A stretch of 64,000 nt of DNA, from positions 496,001 to 560,000 of the forward strand of contig NZ_CP017563.2 in the NCBI RefSeq assembly GCF_001865575.2, read 5' to 3'. Positions 1 to 9,249 of the stretch are shown one piece after another. Within the stretch, counting starts at the first letter, position 1; every line of letters starts with the position of its first letter. Below the pieces are notes generated by a model, which did no database searches, had not been told where the DNA came from, and saw only the letters and a list, made by a program, of their open reading frames with translations. Position numbers and translations under genes: made by a program. Source of the DNA: Paraburkholderia sprentiae WSM5005. GTDB taxonomy: Bacteria > Pseudomonadota > Gammaproteobacteria > Burkholderiales > Burkholderiaceae.

Positions 1-368
1 CACAGGCCCGTGTCCGTCATCAGCCGTCTGACCGTTTCCCTGGCCAGGCGAATGCCGTGGCACTCGTACAGCTTCTCGCAGGCCAGCGTCGGGCCAAAGT
101 CGGCGTAGCGCTCACGGATGATCGCCAGCGCCCGCTGGGCCAGATTCTCGTCCAGACGCCGGTTACCCTGGCGGCCACGCTTGCGCGAGGCCAGTCCAGC
201 CGCGCCCGATTCCTGGTATCGGATCACCAGACGCTCGATCTGCCGCACAGTCAGACCCAGCCGTTCAGCCGCGCGTCCGGGCTTCAGCCCCATGTCCACC
301 ACAGCCTGGATCACCTTCAACCGGTCGAGTTCGCGCATGTTCAATGTCACCAGTGTGGCTGGATGCAT
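1..368 (-). CDS. ISNCY-type transposase, N-terminal part, cut by window edge
   Basis: The reading frame runs leftwards from the ATG at 368 and leaves the window still open, giving about 122 residues. The start of the protein has a helix-turn-helix of the type RAAERLGLTVRQIERLV (about residues 33-50), then a basic linker with RKRGRQGNRR and the stretch ERYADFGPTLACEKL, which I recognise from ISNCY-family transposases of Burkholderiaceae. The DDE catalytic core would lie beyond the left edge, so whether the element is intact cannot be told. The tandem end repeats just upstream (417-477) fit the end of an insertion sequence. Family assignment is from memory of the motif. Confidence 0.8.
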   Translation of the reverse strand, partial: MHPATLVTLNMRELDRLKVIQAVVDMGLKPGRAAERLGLTVRQIERLVIRYQESGAAGLASRKRGRQGNRRLDENLAQRALAIIRERYADFGPTLACEKLYECHGIRLARETVRRLMTDTGL

Positions 369-416
369 CGCCGGCTCCGTAGTCCCACGAGGAACCGGCA
401 AGCATACCGAGGTCCA

Positions 417-477
417 AACACGACATTTCTAAATGGCTAGAACACGACATTTCTATAAAGCTACTACACGAAGTTTG
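417..477. repeat. Three tandem 24-bp imperfect repeats at insertion-sequence end
   Basis: AACACGACATTTCTA occurs at 417-431 and again at 441-455, exactly 24 bp apart. A third, decayed copy (TACACGAAGTTTG) starts 24 bp further at 465. The repeats lie directly upstream of the transposase start, so they are probably transposase binding sites in the terminal region of the element. The exact outer end of the element and a target duplication cannot be defined with one end only. Confidence 0.7.
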
Positions 478-690
478 TTGATAATTTATCTTATGTCAAA
501 TACCACACAGCACGGTGACCCGTCGCCCGCTTATCGTTACGTCGCCAAGCCATCGCTTCGGTGCTAACCGCCGGTGCCTGACCAATGACAATCTGGCACC
601 GCGGTGTAATATCTTGGTCACAAGGTCCTCCGTGAGCGGCGCTTGGTTTACGACCACCAATCGACCTCGATGGAGCCCATGGGGAACAGC
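478..690. other. Intergenic stretch between IS end and binding-protein gene
   Basis: Together with the IS end this makes just over 300 bases without a convincing gene. It must hold the promoter for the binding protein and sensor kinase that follow. I see no strong sigma-70 pair, operator or hairpin in it. Confidence 0.5.
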
Positions 691-1824
691 ATGAGGGGCT
701 TCCTTCTGGCATTGGCATGCGGGTGTGTGCTGTCGGTCGTCACGATGCAGGATCTGTTGCCTGCCCCCGCGCCCGTAGCCCCGGTCGGCGGCAAAGACTT
801 CCTTGCCGAGGCGAAGCGAGTGGTCGATGCCGCCACGCGACCCGCCGCACCCTGGAGCGGGCCGCGCAGCGGGCCGCGCGCGCAATCCGGGAAACGCATC
901 GCCGTCGTCGCCGAGGATTTGCGCAACGGCGGCATCCTCGGTGTGGTCGACGGCGTGCTGGAGGCGGCCAAGGTCGTGGGCTGGAGCGTGAAGATATTCG
1001 ACTCCGGCGGCGCGGCTGACCTGCGGCTGAAGATGCTTGCGAATGCGCTGGCAAGCCGCCCCGACGGTCTGATCATCGCGGGCGGCGACGCACACGCCCT
1101 GCTGCCGGGTTTGCGGCCTTTTGCCGAGCGAAGCATTCCGATCGTCGGCTGGCATGTCGCGATTCAGCCCGGACCAGTGCCAGGTACACCCGTCGCGATG
1201 AACGTGTCCACGGATCCGCTCCAGGTCGCGCGGGTGACCGCGCTGGCGGCCATCGTGCAGTCCGGCGGGCATGCGGGCGTCGTCATCTTCACCGACAACA
1301 GTTTCCGGATTGCACAGGAGAAGGCCGATACGATGGCTGCCATCGTGCGCGCGTGCAGCGGCTGCACCCTGCTCGAAGTGCGCGACGTGGCGATTTCGCA
1401 CAGCCAGCAACTCATGCCCGGCACCACGCGCGCCCTGCTCGCGCACTACGGCTCGCGCTGGACCTGTGCACTGGCGATCAACGACATCTACTTTGACTAT
1501 GCCGTCCCGGTGCTAACCCAGGCGGGAATGCCGAACGCTGCAATGATCATGCTGTCGGCCGGCGACGGCAGCGAGTCTGCCTTCCTGCGCATCCGCACGG
1601 GCACGTTCCAGACGGGCACCGTGGCCGACCCCCTGAATCTGCACGGATGGCAGATGGTCGACGAAATGAACCGGCTCTTCGCCGGGGAACGCGTCACGGG
1701 TTACGTGAGCCCGGTGCATCTCGTGACGGCGGACAACATCGCCGCGGACGGCGGCGATCGTCTACTCTACGACCCTAACAACGGCTATCGCGACATCTAC
1801 CGTCGGATCTGGCAACGCCCGTGA
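691..1824 (+). CDS. Periplasmic sugar-type substrate-binding protein, probable sensor partner
   Basis: The protein of about 377 residues begins with a short hydrophobic export signal (residues 2-20) and continues as a type I periplasmic binding protein (Peripla_BP_4 type; KRIAVVAEDLRNGG, RPDGLIIAGGDA, and a C-terminal DNIAADGGDRLLYDP). I place the start at ATG 691 because GGGGA lies five bases before it; in-frame starts also exist at 643 (TTG), 670 and 679. Its TGA overlaps the GTG of the downstream hybrid kinase (GTGA), and no ABC permease or ATPase is nearby. This suggests it presents a periplasmic ligand to the kinase, as TorT does for TorS or LuxP for LuxQ, and does not feed a transporter. 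The ligand is unknown. Confidence 0.75.
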   Translation: MRGFLLALACGCVLSVVTMQDLLPAPAPVAPVGGKDFLAEAKRVVDAATRPAAPWSGPRSGPRAQSGKRIAVVAEDLRNGGILGVVDGVLEAAKVVGWSVKIFDSGGAADLRLKMLANALASRPDGLIIAGGDAHALLPGLRPFAERSIPIVGWHVAIQPGPVPGTPVAMNVSTDPLQVARVTALAAIVQSGGHAGVVIFTDNSFRIAQEKADTMAAIVRACSGCTLLEVRDVAISHSQQLMPGTTRALLAHYGSRWTCALAINDIYFDYAVPVLTQAGMPNAAMIMLSAGDGSESAFLRIRTGTFQTGTVADPLNLHGWQMVDEMNRLFAGERVTGYVSPVHLVTADNIAADGGDRLLYDPNNGYRDIYRRIWQRP

Positions 1825-4643
1825 AACTCCCGCTCCCACAGTCCCTCACCGCGCAGTTCGCGCTCGTGGTTTCCTGCCTCGCCGCATTGGTGGTCATGGT
1901 CGGTGCCACGACCATCTACTCGTTGGCCGGTTCGGCCCACTCTATCCGCCAGCTGGCCGACGAGCGGCTCGCCCGCCTCGCGGATGCGCAGGATCTGGCG
2001 CAGCATACGCTGGCGATCGAACGCCTCGCGCTGCAGTTGTCTCGTGACGATACGGTCGAGGCCGTGCGTGAGACGCATCGGCATGTGCTTGAACAGCTGG
2101 CATCCTTCGACAGCCTGGTGGACCGCCTCGCCTCCGCGACCGCAACTGACGAGCCAGGTGTCGACGCGCTGGCGCTATATCGTTCGAGCCAGCGCTTTCG
2201 CAACATCGTCAACATCGAGGCGCAGGTGCGTGAGACCGCGCTCGGTGAGCGAGCTGCGCCGGCGTCCGCGCAACGATCAGGCGTGTCGTTGGCCAACCTC
2301 GACGACGATCTGCGCCGCGCGGCCGATGGCCTCGCTGTCGCGGCTCACCAGCAGTCGGACTATTTGACGCGCGACTACCGCGAAGCAGTCCAGCATCTAG
2401 CCGAGCAGGCCGATCGCACCCGCAAATGGGTGGGCGGCGGAGTCGTGGTGAGCCTGCTGCTCGCCTGGCTGATCGCCCGCGAATTCCTGGGGCGCCATGT
2501 CGTGACGCGGCTGCGCCGGGTCAGCCACTTCCTGCGGCACGGCGATGCCGGGAATATGCAGGCAGCGGTCCCCGTGCAAGGCGGCGACGAGATTGCCGAC
2601 ATGGCGCGCGCGGTCGAGCAGTTCCTCGAAGACCGGCGCCAGCGCCGCCAGGCCGAGGATGCACTGAAGGAGCTCAACGCCGAACTCGAGGCGCGTGTCG
2701 CGCAGCGCACGGCCGAACTCAGTGCGGCGCTGGCGGGCCAGGCGGCCGAGATCGTCGAACGCCAACATGCCGAAGAAGCGGTCAGGGAGAGCGAGAACTT
2801 CCTGAACAACATCATCGAAAACATGCCGGACACGGTCTTCGTCAAAGACGCGTCGACGCAGCACTTCGTGCGCCTGAACAAGGCCGCAGAGCAACTGCTC
2901 GGCTACCGGCGGGAGGAACTCATCGGCCGGTCGGTTCACGACCTGTTTCCCGCGGGCGAGGCTGAATTCTTCGCGCTGAAGGATCGTGCCGTGCTGGACT
3001 CGCGACAGATGATCGACGTGCCGGAGGAGCCGGTTCATACCCGTTATGGGCTGCGCGTCGTTCACACGATGAAGATTCCGATCCTCGATATGCGCGGCGA
3101 GCCGCAGTTCCTGCTCGGAATCTCGCGCGACATTACCGAGCACAAGCGTGCCGAAGAGGAATTGCGGCGCTATCGCGAGCACCTGGAAGACATGATCCGC
3201 GAACGAACGGCGCAACTGGCCGTTGCCAAGGACCATGCGGATGCGGCCAACCAGGCCAAAAGCGACTTTCTCGCGCACATGAGCCACGAACTGCGCACGC
3301 CGCTCAACGGGATTCTCGGCTACGCGCAAATCCTCAGACGCGACAAGAGCCTCGATCAACGACAGATCGACGGGCTCACCGTCATCCAGCGCAGCGGCGA
3401 ACATCTGCTTACGCTCATTGACGACATCCTCGATATGGCCAAAATCGAGGCCGGCAGAATGGAACTCAATCTCTCCGACGTTCCGCTCGAACGGTTCGTC
3501 TACTTCATCGCCGAGACGATTCGGGTGAAGGCAACGGAAAAGGGCCTGGCCTTCGCTTGCGAGATGGCGCCCGACCTGCCCGCGGCGGTGCTGGTGGACG
3601 AACTACGGCTGCGCCAGGTGCTGCTCAACCTGCTCTCCAATGCAATCAGATTTACCGACGTGGGGAGCGTGCGTCTTAGCGTCGGGTTCACGCCGTCCGC
3701 GCGACTGCGTTTCGAAGTGCACGACACCGGCATCGGCATAGACGAAGCGCGCCTGGACGCGATTTTCAGGCCTTTCGAGCAAGTGAGCGACGCCCGCCAC
3801 CGGTTGGGCGGCACGGGGCTCGGCCTGCCCATCAGCCGCCAACTCGTGCGTCTGATGGGAGGCGAGATTCATGTCGAGAGCCGGCGCGACGCTGGCAGCG
3901 TCTTCTCGTTCGAACTGAGCGTCAAGGTGGTGGCGCCCCCGGCGGCTGCGCCGGCGTCCGAACGGCTCGTCAGCGGCTACGAGGGGCCGCGCAAGACTGT
4001 GCTAGTCGTGGATGACGTAGCGGAGAACCGTGCGTTGATGGTGGATATGCTCGAGCCGCTCGGATTCGTCATCGCGGAGGCCGCGAATGGATCAGAAGCA
4101 CTGGAAAAAGCCAGGGCTCTGCATCCTGCGCTCGTCTTGATGGATGTCATCATGCCCGGGATGGACGGGCTGGAAGCCACGCGTCGCCTGCGCCAGATGC
4201 CCGAGTTCCGGGAGTTGCCGATCGTCGCGGTTTCCGCAGGCGCCTCGGGAACCGACGCGGCGCAAAGTCTGGCGGCAGGCGCGAACGCCTTTCTCGCCAA
4301 ACCGATCGACTTCACTGGGTTATTAACGCAGGTCGCGGCTCTGCTGAATGTCGAGTGGAACGACGACGCGACGGAGGCAGGACCGGGGCAAACGGCTGTT
4401 ACCGCTGCTGCCCCTTTCACAGGGACCCTGATCGCACCGCCGCCGCCGGAAATCGCAGCGTTGCACCACTTGGCGCGGCTTGGCGACATGCGTGCCATCG
4501 TGCAGTACGCCGCGCACGTGACCGAGCTCGACGAGCGCTATCGTCCTTTCGCGGACCACCTGTGCAGGCTGGCGAAGGGATACCGGTCCAAGGCAGTCCT
4601 CAGCTTCGTCGAGCAATATCTGGAAAGGAGGCAAGCTCGATGA
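1821..4643 (+). CDS. Hybrid sensor histidine kinase (TM-HAMP-PAS-HisKA-HATPase-REC)
   Basis: The 940-residue protein starts with GTG in a four-base overlap with the binding-protein gene. It has a first membrane segment at about 11-37, a periplasmic part of some 165 residues, a second membrane segment at about 203-223, HAMP, coiled coil, PAS (about 323-440), HisKA with the phospho-acceptor His489 in [11 protein letters not shown], HATPase (about 590-705, DTGIGI and GGTGLGL) and a receiver domain with Asp775 in [11 protein letters not shown]. The last 70 residues form a helical tail of the kind seen after receivers in other hybrid kinases; it lacks a visible HPt histidine motif. The periplasmic part may dock the binding protein. 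No separate response regulator or HPt protein is adjacent, so the output is unknown. Confidence 0.9.
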   Translation: MKLPLPQSLTAQFALVVSCLAALVVMVGATTIYSLAGSAHSIRQLADERLARLADAQDLAQHTLAIERLALQLSRDDTVEAVRETHRHVLEQLASFDSLVDRLASATATDEPGVDALALYRSSQRFRNIVNIEAQVRETALGERAAPASAQRSGVSLANLDDDLRRAADGLAVAAHQQSDYLTRDYREAVQHLAEQADRTRKWVGGGVVVSLLLAWLIAREFLGRHVVTRLRRVSHFLRHGDAGNMQAAVPVQGGDEIADMARAVEQFLEDRRQRRQAEDALKELNAELEARVAQRTAELSAALAGQAAEIVERQHAEEAVRESENFLNNIIENMPDTVFVKDASTQHFVRLNKAAEQLLGYRREELIGRSVHDLFPAGEAEFFALKDRAVLDSRQMIDVPEEPVHTRYGLRVVHTMKIPILDMRGEPQFLLGISRDITEHKRAEEELRRYREHLEDMIRERTAQLAVAKDHADAANQAKSDFLAHMSHELRTPLNGILGYAQILRRDKSLDQRQIDGLTVIQRSGEHLLTLIDDILDMAKIEAGRMELNLSDVPLERFVYFIAETIRVKATEKGLAFACEMAPDLPAAVLVDELRLRQVLLNLLSNAIRFTDVGSVRLSVGFTPSARLRFEVHDTGIGIDEARLDAIFRPFEQVSDARHRLGGTGLGLPISRQLVRLMGGEIHVESRRDAGSVFSFELSVKVVAPPAAAPASERLVSGYEGPRKTVLVVDDVAENRALMVDMLEPLGFVIAEAANGSEALEKARALHPALVLMDVIMPGMDGLEATRRLRQMPEFRELPIVAVSAGASGTDAAQSLAAGANAFLAKPIDFTGLLTQVAALLNVEWNDDATEAGPGQTAVTAAAPFTGTLIAPPPPEIAALHHLARLGDMRAIVQYAAHVTELDERYRPFADHLCRLAKGYRSKAVLSFVEQYLERRQAR

Positions 4644-4674
4644 TCGTATTGCATTGCAGCGGGCACATGGGCTT

Positions 4675-5307
4675 CTACTCGATCACCAACCCGTGCCGGA
4701 TCGCGTAGCGGATCACCTCGGCATTGTTTGAAAGCCCCAGTTTCTGCATCAGTCGCATCTTGTGTGTACTGATCGTTTTAGCGCTGAGCGCGCATGCGTC
4801 GGCGATTTCGTTGATGGTCTTGCCCGCCGCTAGCATCTGCAGCACCTGGAATTCGCGGTCCGACAGCACTTCATGCGGCGGCACGTCGCCGCGCTGTGTT
4901 TCGAAGACCATCGCATCGACGAGCTTCGGATCGATGAAGCGGCCGCCGTCCATGAGCTTGCGGATCGCAGCGAGCAGCAGTTCCGGGTCGCTGTCCTTGG
5001 TCAGATAGCCGGTTGCACCCGCGCGCAAAGCGCGCGACGCGACCTGGGCTTCGTCGTGAATGCTCAGCACCAGCACGGGTAGCGAAGGCTGCTCGGCGCG
5101 CACACGCCGAATCAGGTCGACGCCGCTGATGCCGGGCATCGTCATGTCGAGCAGCAGCAGATCGACGGCGCATGAGCGCAGCTTGTCGACCACTTCCGAG
5201 CCTTGCGCCGCTTCGGCCGCTACGACGATATCGCTCGTGGTTGCGATGATCTGCCTGAGTCCGCCACGCACGATCGCATGATCGTCTGCGATGAGTATCC
5301 TGATCAT
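4675..5307 (-). CDS. NarL/FixJ-family response regulator
   Basis: The 210-residue protein has an N-terminal receiver (acidic DD at 8-9, phospho-acceptor Asp54 in LLLDMTMPG, Lys104) and a C-terminal LuxR-type helix-turn-helix (about 147-205, LSDREFQVLQMLAAGKTINEIA and SAKTISTHK). Its ATG overlaps the stop of the upstream histidine kinase by four bases (ATGA), so the two are translated together and are very likely a cognate pair. Target genes are not evident. A decayed copy of the linker region between the two domains lies at 27810-27920. Confidence 0.93.
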   Translation of the reverse strand: MIRILIADDHAIVRGGLRQIIATTSDIVVAAEAAQGSEVVDKLRSCAVDLLLLDMTMPGISGVDLIRRVRAEQPSLPVLVLSIHDEAQVASRALRAGATGYLTKDSDPELLLAAIRKLMDGGRFIDPKLVDAMVFETQRGDVPPHEVLSDREFQVLQMLAAGKTINEIADACALSAKTISTHKMRLMQKLGLSNNAEVIRYAIRHGLVIE

Positions 5308-6932
5308 GGTCGAGGTCCGTCATCGAGCGGAACGTTAATCGAAACCGTGGTGCCCGCACCCGGATCGCTGTCGATCGAAAGCGATCCGCCGATCATGCGC
5401 GCCCGCTCGTTCATGCCGAGCAGCCCGTATGAATAGTCGCGGCGCGCGCTCTGCAGATCGAAGCCGCGTCCGTCGTCGCGCACGTGCAGTTCGAGCCTCG
5501 CCGCCGTCGAAATCAGCATCACCTCCACGCGCGTCGCATCCGCGTGGCGCGCGACGTTCGTCAGCGACGCCTGCACGATGCGGAACACGGCCGTCGCATG
5601 GGGGTCCGACAGCACGGGCTCACCGCCTTCGATGCGCAACTCGCAGGCAATGGCATTGCGCCGGTTGAAGTCATCGACGAGCCATTCCAGCGCCGACACG
5701 ATACCGAAGTTGAGCGCAGCCGGTCGCAAGTGGCTCGCGACATTGCGCACCATCGAGATCGTGCTCTCGACCAGTTCGCGCATGTCGTCGGCTTTCTTGG
5801 TTGCTTCCGGGTCGTCCGCGATCCGCATCTTGAGCAGCGACACGTCCATCTTGAGCGCGGTCAGCAACTGGCCAAGCTCGTCGTGAATCTCCATCGCGAT
5901 TCGCTTTCTCTCCTCTTCGCGGATCGCTTCCATGTACGCGGACAGCTCACGTAGCTGCTCGCGCGACTCGACGAGTTCCTGTTCTGTCTGCTTGCGCCCC
6001 GTGATGTCGTTCAGGCCGACGTAAATCGCCGGGGCGTCGTCGTAGGTCGCCACGCGCGCTGTCGCCATCGCCCAGAACTGCGTTCCGTCGGCGCGCCGGA
6101 ACTGCACCTCCCAATTACGCAGGCTGCCTTCGGTCTTCAGATGTCGAATCAGATGTTCGCGCTCGTCTCGATCGGCGTAGAAGTCCGCGATATTGGCCGA
6201 CATGCCTTCGCTCATGCGGAAAAGTTCGCGCAGCGGCTCGTTCGTGTACAGGATGCGCCCCTCCGGCATCGACGTGATGCAGAGCGACACCGGACTCGAT
6301 TCGACGATCGCGCGAAAGCGTGCCTCGCTTGCCTGCAGGCGCGCGTCCGCGCGCCGCCGCTCGTCGATCTGTGCCTGCAAGTTCGCGTTGGCGCGCTCCA
6401 GTTCTTCGGTGCGCAAAGCGACCCGCCGTTCGAGATCGTCGCGCGCTTGCGAGAGCGCAGCCTCCGTTTCCTTGCGCACGGCGACTTCCGCGAGCAGTCG
6501 CCGGTTTTGCGCGAGAACCTGCTTGTGCATCACGCGCAGTTCGAGGTGCACGCCAACCCGGGCCAGCATCTCGTCGACGCGCAACGGCTTGGTCACATAA
6601 TCGACGCCGCCCGCCGAAAAGCCTTCGACCCGATCTTCGTTGGCCGTCAGGGAAGTCATGAATATGACGGCGATATCGCGGGTGCGCTCATCGTGCTTCA
6701 GGCGCCGACAGGTCTCGAAACCATCGATGCCCGGCATCTTCACGTCGAGCAGGATCACATCGGGCTGCGAGAAGGCCGCGCGCTCCAACGCTTCGATACC
6801 GTCGAGCGCCACCAGCACACGAATGCCGCGTGCCTCGAGACTGTCGACGACCACGCCGACATTTGCCGGCGTATCGTCGACGATCAGGATCGTTCCTCTA
6901 TGCGCAACTGGAGCGGCGAGATGGCTCATCAC
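5304..6932 (-). CDS. Cytoplasmic histidine kinase, REC-PAS-HisKA_3-HATPase
   Basis: This 542-residue protein has no membrane segment. An N-terminal receiver (Asp63 in LLDVKMPGIDG) is followed by a coiled coil (about 125-195), a PAS/PAC sensor (about 200-320), and a NarX/DegS-type kinase core with His350 in MEIHDELGQ and ATP-binding DDGRGFD. It should phosphorylate the LuxR-type regulator encoded immediately downstream with a four-base overlap. The N-terminal receiver suggests that another kinase feeds into it, making it an intermediate relay. The small membrane protein upstream overlaps its start by four bases as well, so all three form one operon. Confidence 0.92.
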   Translation of the reverse strand: MMSHLAAPVAHRGTILIVDDTPANVGVVVDSLEARGIRVLVALDGIEALERAAFSQPDVILLDVKMPGIDGFETCRRLKHDERTRDIAVIFMTSLTANEDRVEGFSAGGVDYVTKPLRVDEMLARVGVHLELRVMHKQVLAQNRRLLAEVAVRKETEAALSQARDDLERRVALRTEELERANANLQAQIDERRRADARLQASEARFRAIVESSPVSLCITSMPEGRILYTNEPLRELFRMSEGMSANIADFYADRDEREHLIRHLKTEGSLRNWEVQFRRADGTQFWAMATARVATYDDAPAIYVGLNDITGRKQTEQELVESREQLRELSAYMEAIREEERKRIAMEIHDELGQLLTALKMDVSLLKMRIADDPEATKKADDMRELVESTISMVRNVASHLRPAALNFGIVSALEWLVDDFNRRNAIACELRIEGGEPVLSDPHATAVFRIVQASLTNVARHADATRVEVMLISTAARLELHVRDDGRGFDLQSARRDYSYGLLGMNERARMIGGSLSIDSDPGAGTTVSINVPLDDGPRP

Positions 6933-7111
6933 GCGGTGTTCCTTTCGAGGTACCGCACAAGCCGTTGCGTAATCGCCTTCGACTGATGTTCCATCAGCAT
7001 CAGCGCGATCGCGTAGCTAAACACGAGCACCGTCGCAGGCAGCCGCAGCACCGCGCTGCGCCGCACGTACCGAAGCCCGCCCCACCATGCGTCGAACCTG
7101 TCGAGAGCCAT
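6929..7111 (-). CDS. Small single-pass membrane protein at head of kinase operon
   Basis: Sixty residues starting MALDRFDAWW. The ATG at 7111 is preceded by GGGGAGAT, a good ribosome binding site; an ATG 14 codons upstream has none. The protein has a positively charged segment (RYVRRS) and one hydrophobic helix (about 24-45), then a basic C-terminus. Its stop overlaps the start of the soluble histidine kinase (ATGA), so it is translationally coupled to a kinase that itself lacks a membrane anchor. A role as a membrane tether or input partner is possible but is inference from position only. No family recognised. Confidence 0.6.
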   Translation of the reverse strand: MALDRFDAWWGGLRYVRRSAVLRLPATVLVFSYAIALMLMEHQSKAITQRLVRYLERNTA

Positions 7112-7242
7112 ATCTCCCCGCGAGTGCCACGTTGTGGATGTCCTATTCTGCACTCGATGCCAAAGCCCGGTCTATCGCGCCCTCACAGCCGTTACGCGCT
7201 GCCTGCATGCTTTTCTGCGGTTTTGCCTGCGGTGCCCGTTCG

Positions 7243-7740
7243 CTATTCCGGCGCCTCGCCCACCGCCACCAGCCGGACCGCGCGCGCCGGATGCCCGATC
7301 AGCTCGTCGAGCAGATCCGCCATTTCACAGAGCGTCTGAAAGCCCGAACCGTCCATTTGATCCGCGTGATAGCGCCGCAGATCGTGCATCGTTTCGCCCA
7401 GGCGCCTGAGCGCGTCGGGGGTGCTGTCGACCAACGGCCAACAGTGCATCAGGTACGCAAGCGATGTCACGCTGCGCGTCTCGCACCAGGTATCGAACAG
7501 CCGCAGACAGATTGCGTTGATTTGCTCGACGATGTTCTCTCGCTCCGACAGATAGGCCATCATGTTGCATCGGTACCAATTGCGTTTCGATTCCACATCA
7601 TCTGCCGGCAGAATGTCTGTCGCATTCAGCGCAAGCTGGAAAACCGGGGTGTGACATTCTGATTCGCGCGTCAGGAAATCCTTAACGGCATTCACGCAAA
7701 GCAGGCCCCGATGGGTGAAAACCCTTGTATGCCGTTGCAT
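7243..7740 (-). CDS. Hypothetical protein, alpha-helical, unrecognised
   Basis: A 165-residue soluble protein with several cysteines (SECHTPVF, RCNMM, WCETR) and a helical composition. The ATG at 7740 has GGAAG five bases upstream; a GTG 16 codons further in (VNAVKDF) is an alternative. It reads like a conserved Burkholderia protein of unknown role. It lies upstream of the small-membrane-protein kinase operon on the same strand with a gap of about 130 bases, so co-transcription is possible. Confidence 0.6.
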   Translation of the reverse strand: MQRHTRVFTHRGLLCVNAVKDFLTRESECHTPVFQLALNATDILPADDVESKRNWYRCNMMAYLSERENIVEQINAICLRLFDTWCETRSVTSLAYLMHCWPLVDSTPDALRRLGETMHDLRRYHADQMDGSGFQTLCEMADLLDELIGHPARAVRLVAVGEAPE

Positions 7741-7868
7741 GCCGCTTCCGGTTCAGGAAATCCTGACGGCCGAAATCAGCGCTTCCTGATGTGACATTCC
7801 GCCGAAGCCGATTGGTCTCGCACACCGATCGCCATAGCATCGATTCATCGTGCATCGCGGGGAAAGTC

Positions 7869-8114
7869 ATGGCGGGCGACAGATCGCTGCGTTCTCAGGT
7901 CGAAAAACTGATTGGCTCGACGTGTGGCCAAGCGGCGCGCGTGCGCCTGCTGGACCGCACCCGCTCGGGCGGCACCTGCCGCGTGTGCATTCAGATCGAC
8001 CGGCCGACCGGGTCGTTTTCGCTTTTCTTCTTTCGCCATGCCGACCGCACGTGGCACGTGTTCCCGCCGGGCCAGCGCCGTCCGGCGATGGGGATAGGCC
8101 GCCAAGCGGCCTGA
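7869..8114 (+). CDS. Hypothetical small protein
   Basis: Eighty-one residues beginning MAGDRSLRSQVEKLIG. The start at 7869 is chosen because GGGGA precedes it by five bases; a longer frame from 7791 has no such site. The chain holds alternating hydrophobic strands (RVCIQID, FSLFFFRH, TWHVFP) suggesting a small beta-rich fold. No known domain recognised. It is followed 27 bases later by another small gene on the same strand. Confidence 0.55.
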   Translation: MAGDRSLRSQVEKLIGSTCGQAARVRLLDRTRSGGTCRVCIQIDRPTGSFSLFFFRHADRTWHVFPPGQRRPAMGIGRQAA

Positions 8115-8141
8115 TCGTTCAGCAAGCCGAGGGAGACGCCC

Positions 8142-8351
8142 ATGCTCGATGATGCTTCAAACACACCGCCGCAATATGTGATCGAACTGCGCGCCTGGAT
8201 CAGCGACTGGTATGACCATGCGTTCAAGGTCGGCTACGTCTACCCACCGTTCGCGCTCGATGCGGCGATTGCCGATCGGCTCGAAGGCTATTTCCAGGCG
8301 GGACTGACGCCAGCCGAAGGCGCGATTGCGTTCTTCGGCCTCGTGCACTGA
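8142..8351 (+). CDS. Hypothetical small protein
   Basis: Sixty-nine residues, acidic and aromatic-rich (WISDWYDHAF, YVYPPFALD), with GAGGGAGA upstream of the ATG as ribosome binding site. It is probably co-transcribed with the gene ending at 8114. No family recognised. Confidence 0.55.
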   Translation: MLDDASNTPPQYVIELRAWISDWYDHAFKVGYVYPPFALDAAIADRLEGYFQAGLTPAEGAIAFFGLVH

Positions 8352-8374
8352 GAGGCGCGAGCGATCCGCGCCGG

Positions 8375-8572
8375 TCAGCGTAACCGCGCAAACGCACGCA
8401 ATACGGCGTCACCGCGCGGCGTCACGCGAGGAAACCGCAAGCCCGACCCCGCTGGCTCGTTCGCGATCAACTGCAGTTCGCGGAGCGCGCCAAGCTCCAC
8501 CCGGTCCGAATCGATCCGTTCGGGCGCCTCCTTCACTAGTAACAACGTGGCCACTTCGTGCGGGCTCAACAT
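8375..8572 (-). CDS. Hypothetical small protein, possible winged-helix fragment
   Basis: Sixty-five residues from MLSPHEVATLL; the ATG at 8572 has GGAGGT seven bases before it. Longer frames extending upstream lack such a site. The tail (LRELQLIANEP, RVTPRGDAVLRAF) resembles the last helix and wing of small winged-helix proteins, but the similarity is weak and no function is assigned. Confidence 0.55.
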   Translation of the reverse strand: MLSPHEVATLLLVKEAPERIDSDRVELGALRELQLIANEPAGSGLRFPRVTPRGDAVLRAFARLR

Positions 8573-8876
8573 GTTGTTTACCTCCGGCGGGAACGAAGAA
8601 CGGGTAACCAGCGCCGGCCACGGCTGCATCGGCAGGACGCAGAGTGCGGCGCGGAGCGGGTCGGAAGGTTGCATCAGCCTAGTCGGAACGGATAGCCCAA
8701 ATAGCTGGGGCCTTAGAGCAACCATTCTAACTTTCTTAACTCCGACTATCATTTCCATGCGCCAGGGAGTTTCCCCAATATGTGGGAAATGTATGTCTGT
8801 GCACGCGAGTGACTTGTCGGGCGCTTCGACTATGATGTTCTTCATCCGATGATGTTGACGATCCGCGAGAAAGGCG
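8573..8876. other. Intergenic region between divergent small genes
   Basis: About 300 bases separating divergently read small genes at 8375-8572 and 8877-9095. Both promoters should lie here. The local base composition is more AT-rich (for example around 8700-8850) than the flanking genes. I see no repeat or hairpin that stands out. Confidence 0.4.
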
Positions 8877-9095
8877 ATGAAGCCAATCAGATTGCGAGTG
8901 CCATCCGACGAAGCGGCCGACCTGCTAGACGATTTGACTGCCTGGGCGAGCACCAGCGGCATTGACCCGGGGCTTTCCATGTTCAGTCAGTCCGGCACGA
9001 CGTCGAACACGAGTTCGCCAATCCTCTATCACGTCTATGTGAGCGAAAGCTTCTTCGAGCAGTTCCCGGGGTGGCGCATGTTCATCGAGCACTAG
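8877..9095 (+). CDS. Hypothetical small protein
   Basis: Seventy-two residues starting MKPIRLRVPSDEAADL and ending in WRMFIEH; GAAAGG lies just upstream of the ATG. Regular codon use suggests a real gene. No domain recognised and no linked gene within 150 bases on the same strand. Confidence 0.5.
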   Translation: MKPIRLRVPSDEAADLLDDLTAWASTSGIDPGLSMFSQSGTTSNTSSPILYHVYVSESFFEQFPGWRMFIEH

Positions 9096-9249
9096 CCTGC
9101 CCGCTCCGCTCTGCAAACTGAGCGACTCACTCGATGCCGTTGGACCAGCGGCGACGCGCAATGTCTGAGCGCGCAACCGCTGCGCGGTCTTTGAAAAAAG
9201 AACCGCGGCGTCGAGCACGCTGGACTGTCCCGTCAGCACAGGAGGGCCT

